From positions 186,001-250,000 of the forward strand of contig NZ_JBGCCU010000004.1 of the NCBI RefSeq assembly GCF_041261445.1: 64,000 bases of DNA, in the 5' to 3' direction. Positions 19,781-28,626 of this stretch are shown piece by piece (the stretch's first letter is position 1; each line of letters opens with the position of its first letter). The notes below the pieces were generated by a model that saw only the letters and a list, made by a program, of their open reading frames with translations, was not told the origin of the DNA and did no database searches. A program made the position numbers and the translations under genes. The stretch comes from Catenulispora sp. EB89 (GTDB lineage: Bacteria > Actinomycetota > Actinomycetes > Streptomycetales > Catenulisporaceae).

Positions 19781-21889
19781 TCACGTCGCCTTCCGGATCT
19801 CCAGCAGGTCCGGCACCACCGACAGCTGCTCCAGCAGCTCGCCCAGGGTGCCGTTCAGCTTCTGGCGGGCGGCCGGGTCCAGCTGGTCCACCGGGGTCCA
19901 GGTGCCGTCCGGCTTCTTCGCGGCGTTCACGGTCGCGCCGAAGCGGTCGAGCCAGGCGTCGATCTGCGTCAGACCCTGGGGGTCGCGGGCCTGGACCAGG
20001 GGCCTGATCACGGTCAGGACTTCGCGGGTGCCGGTCAGGTTGGCGTCGGCGGTGGCCAGGGTCGTGCCGGAGCCGTAGTCGGCGTCGCCGGTGAGCTGGA
20101 ACTGGAGGGTGTTCTCGAGGATCTCGTGCGCCCGCAGCGGGAGGTCGGCGGGGTCGAAGTCCTGCTTGGGCCAGTCGCCGATGAGGCCGTGGACGTCGCT
20201 GTCGAGCTGGTCGGCGATCGGGGCCAGGTTCGCGGCGGCCTCGCCGTGCCAGAGTCCGTACTCCAGGCGGTGGAAGCCGGTGAAGTCCTTGTCCCGCACC
20301 TTGTCGGGCAGGCCGTCGGCGCGGCCGTCGATCTTCTTGTCCCAGTCCTGGAACGTGCCGTACGCGGCGCCGAGGCGGTTGTACGCCAGGTGCGCGGTCA
20401 GCCAGTCCTGCTTCGCCTTGGCCAAGTCGCCGGAGTCCACGTCCTGCTTCAGCGTGTCCGTGTAGCCGGCCAGCTCGTTCAGGTGCTGCGTCACGTAGGC
20501 GCGGTACTGGTCCAGCGGAGCTTCCAGGTCCTTCTCGCTGATCGGCACGACCGCGGTGGTGGAGCTGCCCGAGCCGGTGGCGTGCCTGGCTTCGGAGGTG
20601 ACCGCGTCCTTGCCGTTCGGCACGCAGCGCCAGGCGTACGTGCCGCTGCCTATGGTCGCCGTCATGGGCCGCGTGGTGCCCGGGGCCAGGCCCTCGATCT
20701 CGCCGTAGACCGCGTTGCTCGACGGGTCCAGCAGGTAGACCTCGGCGGCCACGTCGCCGGTGTTCTTCATCTGGAACGTGTGCTCGCCGGTGGTCAGCCC
20801 GTCGAAGCCCTTCCCGCAGGACGCGGCCGAGACCTCGATGGTCTGCGCGCCCTTGCTGCCCGAGCCGGGGCCGACCGCGACGATCACCGCGACCGCGGCC
20901 ACCGCCGGGACCGCGACGACCGCGACGCCCAGCGCCCAGCGCGGAGCCGGCTTGCGGGAGGGAGCAGGGGCGGGAGTGGGAGTGGGAGCCGAGGCGGCCG
21001 GGGTGGCAGCCGGTTCAGCGGTTTCAGGGTGCTGAACCGACGCGACCGCCTCGGCGGTCTTGGGAGTGGGGCGGACGACAGCGACAGCCGGCCGCAGGTA
21101 GAAGAACATCACCGGCGCCAGGTAAGCCACATACCCGACCACCGCCAGCCACGTCATCTTCGGCGTCAGGTTCAGCGTCCCGGCGACCAGCTGCGCGTAC
21201 CAGGCGTTCGGGTCCAGGTGCGCGGTCAGGTCCCAGGCGTACGCCGTGAACCCGCCGACCGCGCCGCTCTCCTGCAGGTCCGTCAGCCCGTAGGCGAGCA
21301 CCCCGGCCGCGATGACCACCAGCACGAACCCGGTGATCTTGAAGAACCGTGCGAGGTTCAACTTCAGCGCCCGGTGGTACAGCCCCCAGCACAGCAGCGC
21401 CGCGACCGCGATGCCGGCGACCGCCCCGATCGCCGGGCCGCTCTTCTCGTGCGCGGTCTGGGCCGTGGTCCACAGGAACAGCGCGGTCTCCAGCCCCTCG
21501 CGCGCCACCGCGGCGAACGCCGTGAAGACCAGCATCCCGGCGCTGGCGCCGAGCGCGGCGGCCAGCTTCGCCTTCAGGTCCCCGGACATCGAGGCGCTGG
21601 CCCGGCGCATCCAGAACACCATCGTGGTGACGAACGCGACCGCCAGCAGCGCCATCGCGCCGCCGAACACGTCCTGCGCCTTGGGCGGCAGGTGCGCCGA
21701 GGTGAAGGTGAGCACCGCGGCGAAGGACAGGCTCAGCGCGGCGGCGGCGCCCACGCCCAGCCACACCGAGCCGGCCCGGTCCTTGCGGCCGGCCTTCGCC
21801 AGCGACGCGAGCAGGATGGAGACGACCAGGCCGGCTTCCAACCCTTCTCGGAGTCCGATCAAGAAACTCGGGAAGGCATCCGACAGCAC
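19781..21889 (-). CDS. EfeU-EfeO fusion: FTR1-type iron permease with cupredoxin and M75 domains
   Basis: Residues 1-270 are an FTR1/EfeU permease with seven membrane helices and both iron-site REGLE motifs (14-18 and 130-134). A Pro/Thr/Ala-rich linker and an extra helix (about 320-345) lead to an EfeO-like half: a cupredoxin-type domain (about 350-440) and an M75/imelysin-like domain carrying GFHRLEYGLW, the HxxE metal motif. In E. coli these are separate proteins, EfeU in the membrane and EfeO in the periplasm. One 702-residue chain would tether the binding protein to the permease. The GTG at 21889 gives the normal EfeU start. efeB follows. Iron boxes stand just upstream. Confidence 0.92.
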   Translation of the reverse strand: MLSDAFPSFLIGLREGLEAGLVVSILLASLAKAGRKDRAGSVWLGVGAAAALSLSFAAVLTFTSAHLPPKAQDVFGGAMALLAVAFVTTMVFWMRRASASMSGDLKAKLAAALGASAGMLVFTAFAAVAREGLETALFLWTTAQTAHEKSGPAIGAVAGIAVAALLCWGLYHRALKLNLARFFKITGFVLVVIAAGVLAYGLTDLQESGAVGGFTAYAWDLTAHLDPNAWYAQLVAGTLNLTPKMTWLAVVGYVAYLAPVMFFYLRPAVAVVRPTPKTAEAVASVQHPETAEPAATPAASAPTPTPAPAPSRKPAPRWALGVAVVAVPAVAAVAVIVAVGPGSGSKGAQTIEVSAASCGKGFDGLTTGEHTFQMKNTGDVAAEVYLLDPSSNAVYGEIEGLAPGTTRPMTATIGSGTYAWRCVPNGKDAVTSEARHATGSGSSTTAVVPISEKDLEAPLDQYRAYVTQHLNELAGYTDTLKQDVDSGDLAKAKQDWLTAHLAYNRLGAAYGTFQDWDKKIDGRADGLPDKVRDKDFTGFHRLEYGLWHGEAAANLAPIADQLDSDVHGLIGDWPKQDFDPADLPLRAHEILENTLQFQLTGDADYGSGTTLATADANLTGTREVLTVIRPLVQARDPQGLTQIDAWLDRFGATVNAAKKPDGTWTPVDQLDPAARQKLNGTLGELLEQLSVVPDLLEIRKAT

Positions 21890-21918
21890 CGCGCCCCGCC
21901 CCTTCTGGTCCGCATCGC

Positions 21919-21964
21919 TAAGTTAGGCATGCCTCAGTGAAGTAAGGCATGCCTAAGTTAGCAG
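21919..21964. promoter_or_regulatory. Tandem iron-box palindromes upstream of the efe operon
   Basis: Two copies of TAGGCATGCCT or TAAGGCATGCCTAAG lie with centres 20 bp apart (about 21930 and 21950), each flanked by TTA/TAA as in DtxR/IdeR/DmdR iron boxes. They lie 30 to 75 bases upstream of the efeUO start codon and should cover its promoter. Iron-bound repressor would switch the operon off when iron is plentiful. The palindrome is seen; the regulator is inferred from the consensus TTAGGTTAGSCTAACCTAA. Confidence 0.75.
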
Positions 21965-22061
21965 CGGACCGCCGGGGCGGGTCAACACCGCCGGGGCCAT
22001 GAGCTGGTGAGCTGTGTCTCACCCGGGGTGGATCGGGCGCTCGGGACGGCCCCGGGATGTC

Positions 22062-22976
22062 TCAGTGTTCTCCGGTGGCCACCGGCCGTGACGGATCGGA
22101 CGCCCATCCGCTCCATGAGCCCTCGTACAACGCCACGCCCTCCGGGTCGATCCCGGCCACGGCCATCGCCAGAATCTCGTGCGTCGCCGTGACCCCCGAG
22201 CCGCAGTAGACCGCGACCCGGCCCGCGTGCCCGGGCTCGACGCCCAGCCCGGCGAACCGCTCGGCCAGCTCCTCGGCCGACCGGAACCGGCCGTCCGTCC
22301 CCAGGTTCTCGGTGGTCGGCGCCGACACCGCGCCGGGGACGTGCCCGGCGGCCGGGTCGACCGGCTCGGTCTCGCCGCGGTAGCGCGCGCCGGCGCGGGC
22401 GTCGAGCAGCGTGCCGTCGGCGGCGACCGCGGCCGCGCCGTCGTGGTCCAGGACCGCGAACACGTCCCGCACCGCCGCCTCGAAGTCGCCCTCGGCGGCC
22501 CGGGTCGCCGGCTCGCCCTCCTCGACCGTGCGGCCGGCCGCCTGCCAGGCCGCGAAGCCGCCGTCCAGGACCCGCACGTCGGGATGGCCGTGGTGGCGCA
22601 GCAGCCACCAGGCGCGGGCGGCCTGCGTGCCGTCGCCGTCGTCGTACACGACCACCGGCAGGTCGGCGCGGACGCCGGCCTGCCGCATCGCGGCGGCGAA
22701 GCGCTCGCGGTCCGGCAGCGGGTGCCGGCCCCGGGCGCCGACCGGCGAGTCCGGGTGCTCGGCCAGGTCCTGGTCGAGGCTGACGTAATGCGCCCCGGGG
22801 ATGTGGCCCCTCAGATACACCCCGAGCCCGTACTCACTCGGCTCGCCGAGCTTCCAGCGGATGTCGAGCAGGATCGGGGCGGTGCCGCAGGACAGGTCGG
22901 CGGCGAGCTGCTCGACGCTGGTCAGTGGCGAGGTACCGCTGAGCGGCGAGGTTCCGGGTTCGCGCATGAGCGCCAT
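22062..22976 (-). CDS. Two-domain thiosulfate/mercaptopyruvate sulfurtransferase (rhodanese)
   Basis: The 304-residue protein has two rhodanese domains. The inactive N-terminal domain contains LLDIRWKLGE, RGHIPGAHYVSLD and VVVYDDGDG. The C-terminal domain has GHVPGAVSAPT and the active loop YCGSGVTATH with the persulfide-forming Cys. CGSGVTA is the thiosulfate/mercaptopyruvate type. It moves sulfur from a thiol donor to cyanide or other thiophilic acceptors. ATG at 22976 is followed by a second in-frame ATG three codons on, and either may be used. It is on the same strand as the phosphodiesterase gene but with its own short leader. Confidence 0.93.
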   Translation of the reverse strand: MALMREPGTSPLSGTSPLTSVEQLAADLSCGTAPILLDIRWKLGEPSEYGLGVYLRGHIPGAHYVSLDQDLAEHPDSPVGARGRHPLPDRERFAAAMRQAGVRADLPVVVYDDGDGTQAARAWWLLRHHGHPDVRVLDGGFAAWQAAGRTVEEGEPATRAAEGDFEAAVRDVFAVLDHDGAAAVAADGTLLDARAGARYRGETEPVDPAAGHVPGAVSAPTTENLGTDGRFRSAEELAERFAGLGVEPGHAGRVAVYCGSGVTATHEILAMAVAGIDPEGVALYEGSWSGWASDPSRPVATGEH

Positions 22977-23011
22977 CCTGGCACCGATCCCGGCGTGGAT
23001 CTACCGGTGAT

Positions 23012-24202
23012 CTACAGTTCCGGCGCGCCGTTCGGACCGAACACCAGCAGCGGGATCTCCTGCTCGGCGGCCGACAGCGAACCGTGCATGCCCAGCAGCC
23101 GGGACTCCAGCTTCTCGCGGCGGGTGGCGACCACGGCCCAGTCGTCGAGCAGCGCGGCGACCACGTCGCCGATGCGCGGCACGAGCCGGTCGTCCACGGA
23201 CTCCGGCGGCCCGAACCAGCCCTCGTAGATCGCCTCCTGGCGGGAGCGGACGACGGCCACGTCCTCCAGCGCCTCGCGCCAGATCTGCAGCACGTCGCGC
23301 GCCGCGCCGGGCTTGGCGTAGACGTGCCGGGCCCGGCCCTCGCCGCCCAGCAGCCGGACGCCGACCTGCAGCTCGGGGTCCTCGTCCACGTCGACGCGGC
23401 GGTCGGCGGGGACGTCGACCATGCCGTGGTCGGCGGTGACGTAGAGCGTGGTGCCGGCCGGCAGCCGGTCGACGAGCTCGTGGACCGTGGCGTCGACCAC
23501 CGCCAGCTGCTGCCGCCAGCTCTCGGAGTCGACGCCGTTGAGGTGCCCGGCGGCGTCGAGGTCGGCGTAGTAGAGGTAGACCAGCGCGCGGGCGTCGCGG
23601 TCGGCGGCGTCCTGCAGCGTGTGCAGCGCGCCGGCCACCCGGTTGGGCAGCGACTCGGCGCCGGTGAAGGATCCGCCGCGCAGCACCGAGCGGGTCAGGC
23701 CGGAGTCCTGGAACCGGGCCGCGGTGACCTGCGTGACCTCGATGCCCTCGCGCTCGGCGTGTTCGAACACCGTCTCGTGCGGCTGCCACTCGACCGGGTC
23801 CACCGGGAAGTCCCAGCGCAGCAGGTTGATCATCCGCGAGGTGCCGGGGACCAGGACCCGGTAGCCGAGCATGCCGCTGGCGCCGGAGGGCAGCCCGGTG
23901 CCCAGCGAGCCGATGCTGGCCGCGGTGGTGGAGGGGAAGCCGGCGGTCAGCGCGCGGCTGGCGCGCAGGGCCTTGGCCATGTAGGGCGCGATGTCGGGGT
24001 TGCGCTCGATGAGCCGGGCGCCCATGCCGTCCACCAGGAAGACGCAGGCGCGGCGGGTCGGGGCCAGGCCGAGCGGGTTCGGCTCGCCGGACACGCCGAG
24101 CGCGGCCAGGACCGCCGGGAGCAGGTCGGACAGGGCGCCGCGGCCGTAGGCGGGCAGGACGAGGTCGGTCCGGTCGGGGCCGGACGCTCCGGGGTGGCTC
24201 AC
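23012..24202 (-). CDS. Alkaline-phosphatase-fold phosphodiesterase / nucleotide pyrophosphatase
   Basis: The 396-residue product shows the metal and nucleophile signatures of type I phosphodiesterases: CVFLVDGMGARL, AGFPSTTAASIGSLGTG with the nucleophilic Thr, YADLDAAGHLNG and VTADHGMVDVP. No signal peptide is visible, so it is likely cytosolic. It hydrolyses phosphodiester or pyrophosphate bonds in the family; the substrate is unknown. GTG at 24202 is chosen because upstream codons fall within the DUF5998 gene. The gap to that gene is only 14 bp, so they form an operon. The pair is conserved near parC in other actinomycetes from memory. Confidence 0.88.
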   Translation of the reverse strand: MSHPGASGPDRTDLVLPAYGRGALSDLLPAVLAALGVSGEPNPLGLAPTRRACVFLVDGMGARLIERNPDIAPYMAKALRASRALTAGFPSTTAASIGSLGTGLPSGASGMLGYRVLVPGTSRMINLLRWDFPVDPVEWQPHETVFEHAEREGIEVTQVTAARFQDSGLTRSVLRGGSFTGAESLPNRVAGALHTLQDAADRDARALVYLYYADLDAAGHLNGVDSESWRQQLAVVDATVHELVDRLPAGTTLYVTADHGMVDVPADRRVDVDEDPELQVGVRLLGGEGRARHVYAKPGAARDVLQIWREALEDVAVVRSRQEAIYEGWFGPPESVDDRLVPRIGDVVAALLDDWAVVATRREKLESRLLGMHGSLSAAEQEIPLLVFGPNGAPEL

Positions 24203-24216
24203 GCTGCGGCGGGTGC

Positions 24217-24873
24217 TCAGCGCGCGGTCCGGGGGCCGGCCCCGGCGCCGGCGCCGGCCTCGGTCACCACGGTGGTCAGCGCGCGGGCGAAGGACAGCGT
24301 CTCGGCGACGGCGTCGGCGCCGTCGGCCTCGGCGGAGACCCGGATCATCACGTCGTCGGCGGTGGCGGTGCCGGTGTAGCCGTGGTCGGCGTCGCAGTGC
24401 GGGTCGCCGCAGTTGGCCGGCTCCAGGTCCAGCCGGCTCACCACGCCCCAGCCGATGGTGAGGACCACCTCGCGCGGCGGGGTGCCGGGCTTGTGGTTGG
24501 CCGGGTCCTCCACGACCCGGCTGACCACGACCGAGGAGATCCGGTGCAGCGGCACGGTCTCGGTGGAGGTGGTGGCGTAGGCCTTGGCCCCGGTCGCCGA
24601 CTCCGGGGAGCCGGGCGGCACCGGCGCCATCGGGTCGTCGGAGCCGTACTCGTCGGTGTGCCCGGCGATCAGCCGGGTCGGGGTCACGGCCAGCACGGTG
24701 ACGTGCCGGCGCACCTCGTCGGCGTCGAAGGTGGTCTCCTGGTGCACGAGGTGGCCGAGCACCTTCTCGGAGCCGACCGCGTCCTCGACCGCCTCGGCCA
24801 CCAGGGCTGGGTAGTAGCCGCTGCGCTCGATGGCGGCGAGCAGTGACGAGGAGGAGGGCTGCGAGTTGGGCAT
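24217..24873 (-). CDS. DUF5998 family protein
   Basis: The 218-residue protein matches the actinobacterial DUF5998 family: an N-terminal LLAAIERSGYYPALVAEAV segment, HLVHQETTFDADEVRRHVT, and ANCGDPHCDADHGYTGT with paired Cys and His residues that could bind metal. The C-terminus ends in an Ala/Gly run. No function has been assigned to the family to my knowledge. It is first in an operon with the phosphodiesterase and divergent from parC. ATG at 24873 gives the family start MPNSQPSSSSLL. Confidence 0.85.
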   Translation of the reverse strand: MPNSQPSSSSLLAAIERSGYYPALVAEAVEDAVGSEKVLGHLVHQETTFDADEVRRHVTVLAVTPTRLIAGHTDEYGSDDPMAPVPPGSPESATGAKAYATTSTETVPLHRISSVVVSRVVEDPANHKPGTPPREVVLTIGWGVVSRLDLEPANCGDPHCDADHGYTGTATADDVMIRVSAEADGADAVAETLSFARALTTVVTEAGAGAGAGPRTAR

Positions 24874-25087
24874 GAGTCCATCCTGACACCTGTGGGCCCG
24901 GTTGCGGGCCCCACACCCCACGGAAGCGTGACGGAGGAGGGTGTTATGGCCTGATTGGCACCGCCGATCGCTCACGGCGGACGGGACGGGCCGCCGGGAC
25001 GCATGTGCCCTCCTGCGACGAGGTGTCGGAACGACGCGCAACAATAGGGCGTCACCCGCATCGTGAGAAGCAGGAGCCGCACCGAAG

Positions 25088-27550
25088 ATGGCACGCCGCA
25101 GCACCACCCCCGAACCCGACGAGGACTTCGAAGAGCGCATCATCGACATCGACGTCGCTGACGAGCTCTCGGACTCGTACCGGGAGTACGCGTACTCGGT
25201 CATCTACTCGCGCGCCCTGCCCGACGCGCGGGACGGGCTCAAGCCGGTACACCGCCGGATCCTGTTCCAGATGAACGACATGGGCCTGCGGCCGGACCGC
25301 GGCTACGTCAAGAGCGCCCGCGTCGTCGGCGACGTCATGGGCAAGCTGCACCCGCACTCGGACACCGCGATCTACGACTCGCTGGTGCGCATGGCCCAGT
25401 CCTGGGCGATGCGCATCCCGCTGGTCGACGGCCACGGCAACTTCGGCTCCCTGGGCGGCGACGACCCGCCGGCGGCCATGCGGTACACCGAGGCCCGGCT
25501 GTCGCCCGCGGCGATGATAATGACCGACTCCATCGACGAGGACACCGTCGAGTTCGGGCCCAACTACGACGGCCAGGAGCAGGAGCCGCAGGTCCTGCCG
25601 GCGGCCTTCCCGAACCTGCTGGTCAACGGCGCGGCCGGGATCGCGGTCGGGATGGCGACCAACATGGCGCCGCACAACCTCGGCGAGGTGGTGGCCGCCG
25701 CCCGGCACCTGATCAAGCACCCGGACGCGACCCTGGACGACCTGATGCGGTTCGTCCCCGGCCCGGACCTGCCGACCGGCGGCCAGATCATCGGCGAGCA
25801 GGGCATCCGGGACGCCTACGAGACCGGCCGCGGCGTGTTCAAGATGCGCGCCACCGCCAGGATCGAGAAGGTCACCGCGCGCCGCGAGGGCATCGTGGTC
25901 ACCGAGCTGCCCTTCAACACCGGCCCGGAGAAGGTGATCGCCAAGGTCAAGGAGCTGGTGCAGGCCAAGAAGATCCAGGGCATCACCGACCTGAAGGACC
26001 TGTCCGACCGGTTCAACGGCCTGAAGCTGGTCATCGAGGTCAAGGCCGGCTTCAACCCCGAGGCGGTCCTGGAGCAGCTGTACAAGCTGACGCCGCTGGA
26101 GGAGTCCTTCGGCATCAACAACGTGGCGCTGGTCGACGGCCAGCCGCTGACGCTGGGCCTGAAGGAGCTGCTGGAGGTCTACCTCGACCACCGCTTCGAG
26201 GTGGTGCGGCGCCGCACCGAGTTCCGCCGCACCAAGCGGATGGACCGGCTGCACCTGGTCGAGGGCCTGCTGATCGCGCTGACCGACATCGACCGGGTGA
26301 TCCGCATCATCCGCGAGAGCGACGACGCCGCGGCGGCCAAGCAGAACCTGATGGCCGCCCTCGCGCTGTCGGACAAGCAGGCCACGTACATCCTGGACAC
26401 CCCGCTGCGCCGGCTGACCCGGTTCGACTCCCTGGAGCTGGAGTCCGAGCGGGACAAGCTGACCGGCGAGATCAGGGACCTGACCGCGATCCTGGAGTCC
26501 GACTCCCTGCTGCGCAAGGTGGTCTCCGACGAGCTGGCCGCGATCTCCAAGCAGTTCGCCACCCCGCGCCGCAGCGTGCTGGTCGAGGGCGCGCTGCCGG
26601 TGTTCGAGCCCCGGCCGCTGGAGATCAGCGACGACCCGGTGGTGGTCCTGCTCTCGGCCACCGGCCTGCTGGCCCGCACGGCGTCCGGCTCGACGAAGAT
26701 CGGCACCGGCGGCGAGCGCGGCAAGAACGACTCGGTCGCCTCGATCATCACCTCGACGATAAGAGGCGAGGTCGGCGCGGTGACGTCGCAGGGCCGGCTG
26801 ATCCGGTTCCCGGTGATCGACCTGCCGGTGCTGCCGGACTCGGCCGCGAAGGCGGCGCCGAGCCTGGCCGGCGGCGCCCCGGTGTCGGAGTTCGTCCGGC
26901 TGGAGGAGGACGAGCGCGTGCTGTGCCTGTGCTCGCTGAACCCCGAGTCCGCGGGCCTGGCGCTGGGCACGGTCCAGGGCGTGGTCAAGCGCGTGACCCC
27001 GGACTACCCGAGGAACCGCGACTCCTTCGAGGTGATCACGCTCAAGGACGGCGACACCGTGGCCGGGGCCACCGAACTGCGCACCGGCGAAGAAGAGCTG
27101 GTCTTCATCACGGACGACGCGCAGCTCCTGAAGTACTCGGCCACGCTGGTCCGTCCGCAGGGCTGCCCGGCCGGCGGCATGGCCGGCATCTCGCTGAGCG
27201 ACGACGCCTCGGTGATCTTCTTCGGCGCGGTGGACCCGGGCCAGGACGGCCTGGTGGTCTCGATGGCCGGCTCGGACGACGCCCTGGTCGACACCGCGAC
27301 CACGATCAAGGCCACGCCGTACGACCTGTACCCGACCAAGGGCCGGGCCACCGGCGGCGTGCGCTGCCAGCGCTTCCTGAAGGGCGAGCACCGGCTGGTG
27401 GCCGCCTGGGCGGTGAACGCTCCGGCGTACGCCTGCACGGAGAACGGGACGCCGATCCCGCTGCCGGCGGTGGATCCGCGGCGCGACGGGTCGGGGGCGC
27501 CGGTGGAGGTGCCGATCGGGTTCGTGACGAGCCCGGCTGCCGCGGGGTAG
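25088..27550 (+). CDS. parC: DNA topoisomerase IV subunit A
   Basis: Type IIA topoisomerases cut and reseal both DNA strands and unlink daughter chromosomes. The 820-residue product has the breakage-reunion domain with catalytic Tyr133 in [12 protein letters not shown] and a quinolone region [17 protein letters not shown], where Thr93 and Asp97 occupy the E. coli GyrA Ser83 and Asp87 positions. The C-terminal beta-pinwheel region is present but lacks the QRRGGKG box of GyrA, so topoisomerase IV is preferred over gyrase. AGGAG lies 11 bases before the ATG. Its partner parE is in this window, 7 kb away on the other strand. Second-copy gyrA-like genes of Streptomyces (SCO5836 from memory) are the likely orthologues. 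Confidence 0.93.
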   Translation: MARRSTTPEPDEDFEERIIDIDVADELSDSYREYAYSVIYSRALPDARDGLKPVHRRILFQMNDMGLRPDRGYVKSARVVGDVMGKLHPHSDTAIYDSLVRMAQSWAMRIPLVDGHGNFGSLGGDDPPAAMRYTEARLSPAAMIMTDSIDEDTVEFGPNYDGQEQEPQVLPAAFPNLLVNGAAGIAVGMATNMAPHNLGEVVAAARHLIKHPDATLDDLMRFVPGPDLPTGGQIIGEQGIRDAYETGRGVFKMRATARIEKVTARREGIVVTELPFNTGPEKVIAKVKELVQAKKIQGITDLKDLSDRFNGLKLVIEVKAGFNPEAVLEQLYKLTPLEESFGINNVALVDGQPLTLGLKELLEVYLDHRFEVVRRRTEFRRTKRMDRLHLVEGLLIALTDIDRVIRIIRESDDAAAAKQNLMAALALSDKQATYILDTPLRRLTRFDSLELESERDKLTGEIRDLTAILESDSLLRKVVSDELAAISKQFATPRRSVLVEGALPVFEPRPLEISDDPVVVLLSATGLLARTASGSTKIGTGGERGKNDSVASIITSTIRGEVGAVTSQGRLIRFPVIDLPVLPDSAAKAAPSLAGGAPVSEFVRLEEDERVLCLCSLNPESAGLALGTVQGVVKRVTPDYPRNRDSFEVITLKDGDTVAGATELRTGEEELVFITDDAQLLKYSATLVRPQGCPAGGMAGISLSDDASVIFFGAVDPGQDGLVVSMAGSDDALVDTATTIKATPYDLYPTKGRATGGVRCQRFLKGEHRLVAAWAVNAPAYACTENGTPIPLPAVDPRRDGSGAPVEVPIGFVTSPAAAG

Positions 27551-27589
27551 TCCGCGGGGCAGGGAGTTGATTCAGGGCTGGTTGATCCA

Positions 27590-27626
27590 GGGCTGTGGCC
27601 GCCACGTCATGTGGCGGCCACAGCCC
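27590..27626 (+). terminator. parC terminator
   Basis: A perfect 16-bp stem: GGGCTGTGGCCGCCAC (27590-27605) with GTGGCGGCCACAGCCC (27611-27626), loop of 5 bases, starting 40 bp past the parC stop. Confidence 0.93.
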
Positions 27627-27665
27627 TTGCGCGCCTGGTCGGATGAAGGGTTCTGAGAGCCCGCA

Positions 27666-27847
27666 GCGGCTGCCGTGGAAGCCCACAGCAGCCGCCACCT
27701 CTCCCCCATGCGGCGGGAGCACCGCCGTCCTGCGGCCTTGAGGCACGCGGCGGGAGGTCGATCCCCGGTCCCGTGTGGCTGGACCGGAGTCCCGGCGGAC
27801 GGCGGTGCTCCCTCATCGGCTGTGGTGGTACGGAAGACACCACAGCC
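27666..27847. other. Hairpin-rich intergenic stretch between parC and the ABC operon
   Basis: Besides the parC terminator, the 349-bp gap holds GCGGCTGC/GCAGCCGC near 27666-27695, a 16-bp perfect inverted repeat at 27715-27730 and 27797-27812 with a 66-base loop, and a 10-bp hairpin GGCTGTGGTG/CACCACAGCC at 27818-27847. The last lies 53 bp past the ABC operon stop and probably ends that transcript. No protein-coding frame is convincing. A structured RNA is possible. Confidence 0.6.
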
Positions 27848-27899
27848 GGGCCCGGACCGCGCCTCGGGGTCCGCCGAGGGGTCCGGGGGTCTGAGTGCC

Positions 27900-28622
27900 C
27901 TAGGCCGGCACCTCCGCGGCCGCCACGGCGTCGGAGTCGGACACCAGCTTCCCGTCGCCGACCGTGATCACCCGGTCCGCGAGCTCCATCATCAGCGGGT
28001 CGTGCGTGGCCACCAGGGCGGTCACGTTCTCCGCCGCGACCACGGCGCGCAGCAGTCGCATCACCGCGCGACCGGTCTCGGAGTCCAGCTGGCCGGTGGG
28101 CTCGTCGGCGATCAGCACCCGCGGCGAGTTGGCCAGCGCCCGGGCCAGCGCCACGCGCTGCTGCTGGCCGCCGGAGAGCTCGCCGGGCCGCTGCTTCATG
28201 TGCTCGCCGAGGCCGACCATGGTCAGCAGCAGCTCCACCCGCTCCTCGCGCGCGGCCACCGGCGTCTTGCGCAGCCGCAGCGGGATGCCGACGTTCTCCG
28301 CCGCCGACAGGATCGGGATCAGCGCGAAGGACTGGAACACGAAGCCGAACAGGTCGCGCCGCAGCCCGGCCAGCTCCTTCTCCCCCAGGTTGCGGCCCGG
28401 TCCGGCGAGCTGCTTGCCGTCCACGGAGATCCGGCCGGCGTCCGGCTTGTCCAGGCCGCCGATCAGGTTCAGCAGCGTGGTCTTGCCCGAGCCGGAGCGG
28501 CCGACGACCGCGCACAGCTGGCCCTCGGGCACCGTGAACGACACGTCCTCGACCGCGTGCACGGCGTTCTCCCCCGAACCGAACGTCCGGCGCAGCCCCT
28601 CGACCTCGATCATGTCCCCCAC
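27900..28622 (-). CDS. ABC transporter ATPase, MacB/LolD type
   Basis: All ATPase motifs are present in 240 residues: Walker A GRSGSGKTT, Q-loop FQSFALIP, signature LSGGQQQRVALARAL, Walker B VLIADEPTG and the H-loop VATHD. The pattern is that of the LolD/MacB/FtsE group, whose permeases are FtsX-like. GTG at 28622 follows GGGGGAG with a 7-base spacer. The gene starts 4 bp after the preceding ATPase gene, so the two are cotranscribed, but no permease gene is found in the operon. It may pair with a membrane subunit encoded elsewhere. Confidence 0.9.
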   Translation of the reverse strand: MGDMIEVEGLRRTFGSGENAVHAVEDVSFTVPEGQLCAVVGRSGSGKTTLLNLIGGLDKPDAGRISVDGKQLAGPGRNLGEKELAGLRRDLFGFVFQSFALIPILSAAENVGIPLRLRKTPVAAREERVELLLTMVGLGEHMKQRPGELSGGQQQRVALARALANSPRVLIADEPTGQLDSETGRAVMRLLRAVVAAENVTALVATHDPLMMELADRVITVGDGKLVSDSDAVAAAEVPA

Positions 28623-28626
28623 CGGA

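Noticed and set aside
25052-27391. Minus-strand open frame of 779 codons opposite parC
   Set aside because: Antisense shadow of a confidently identified gene.
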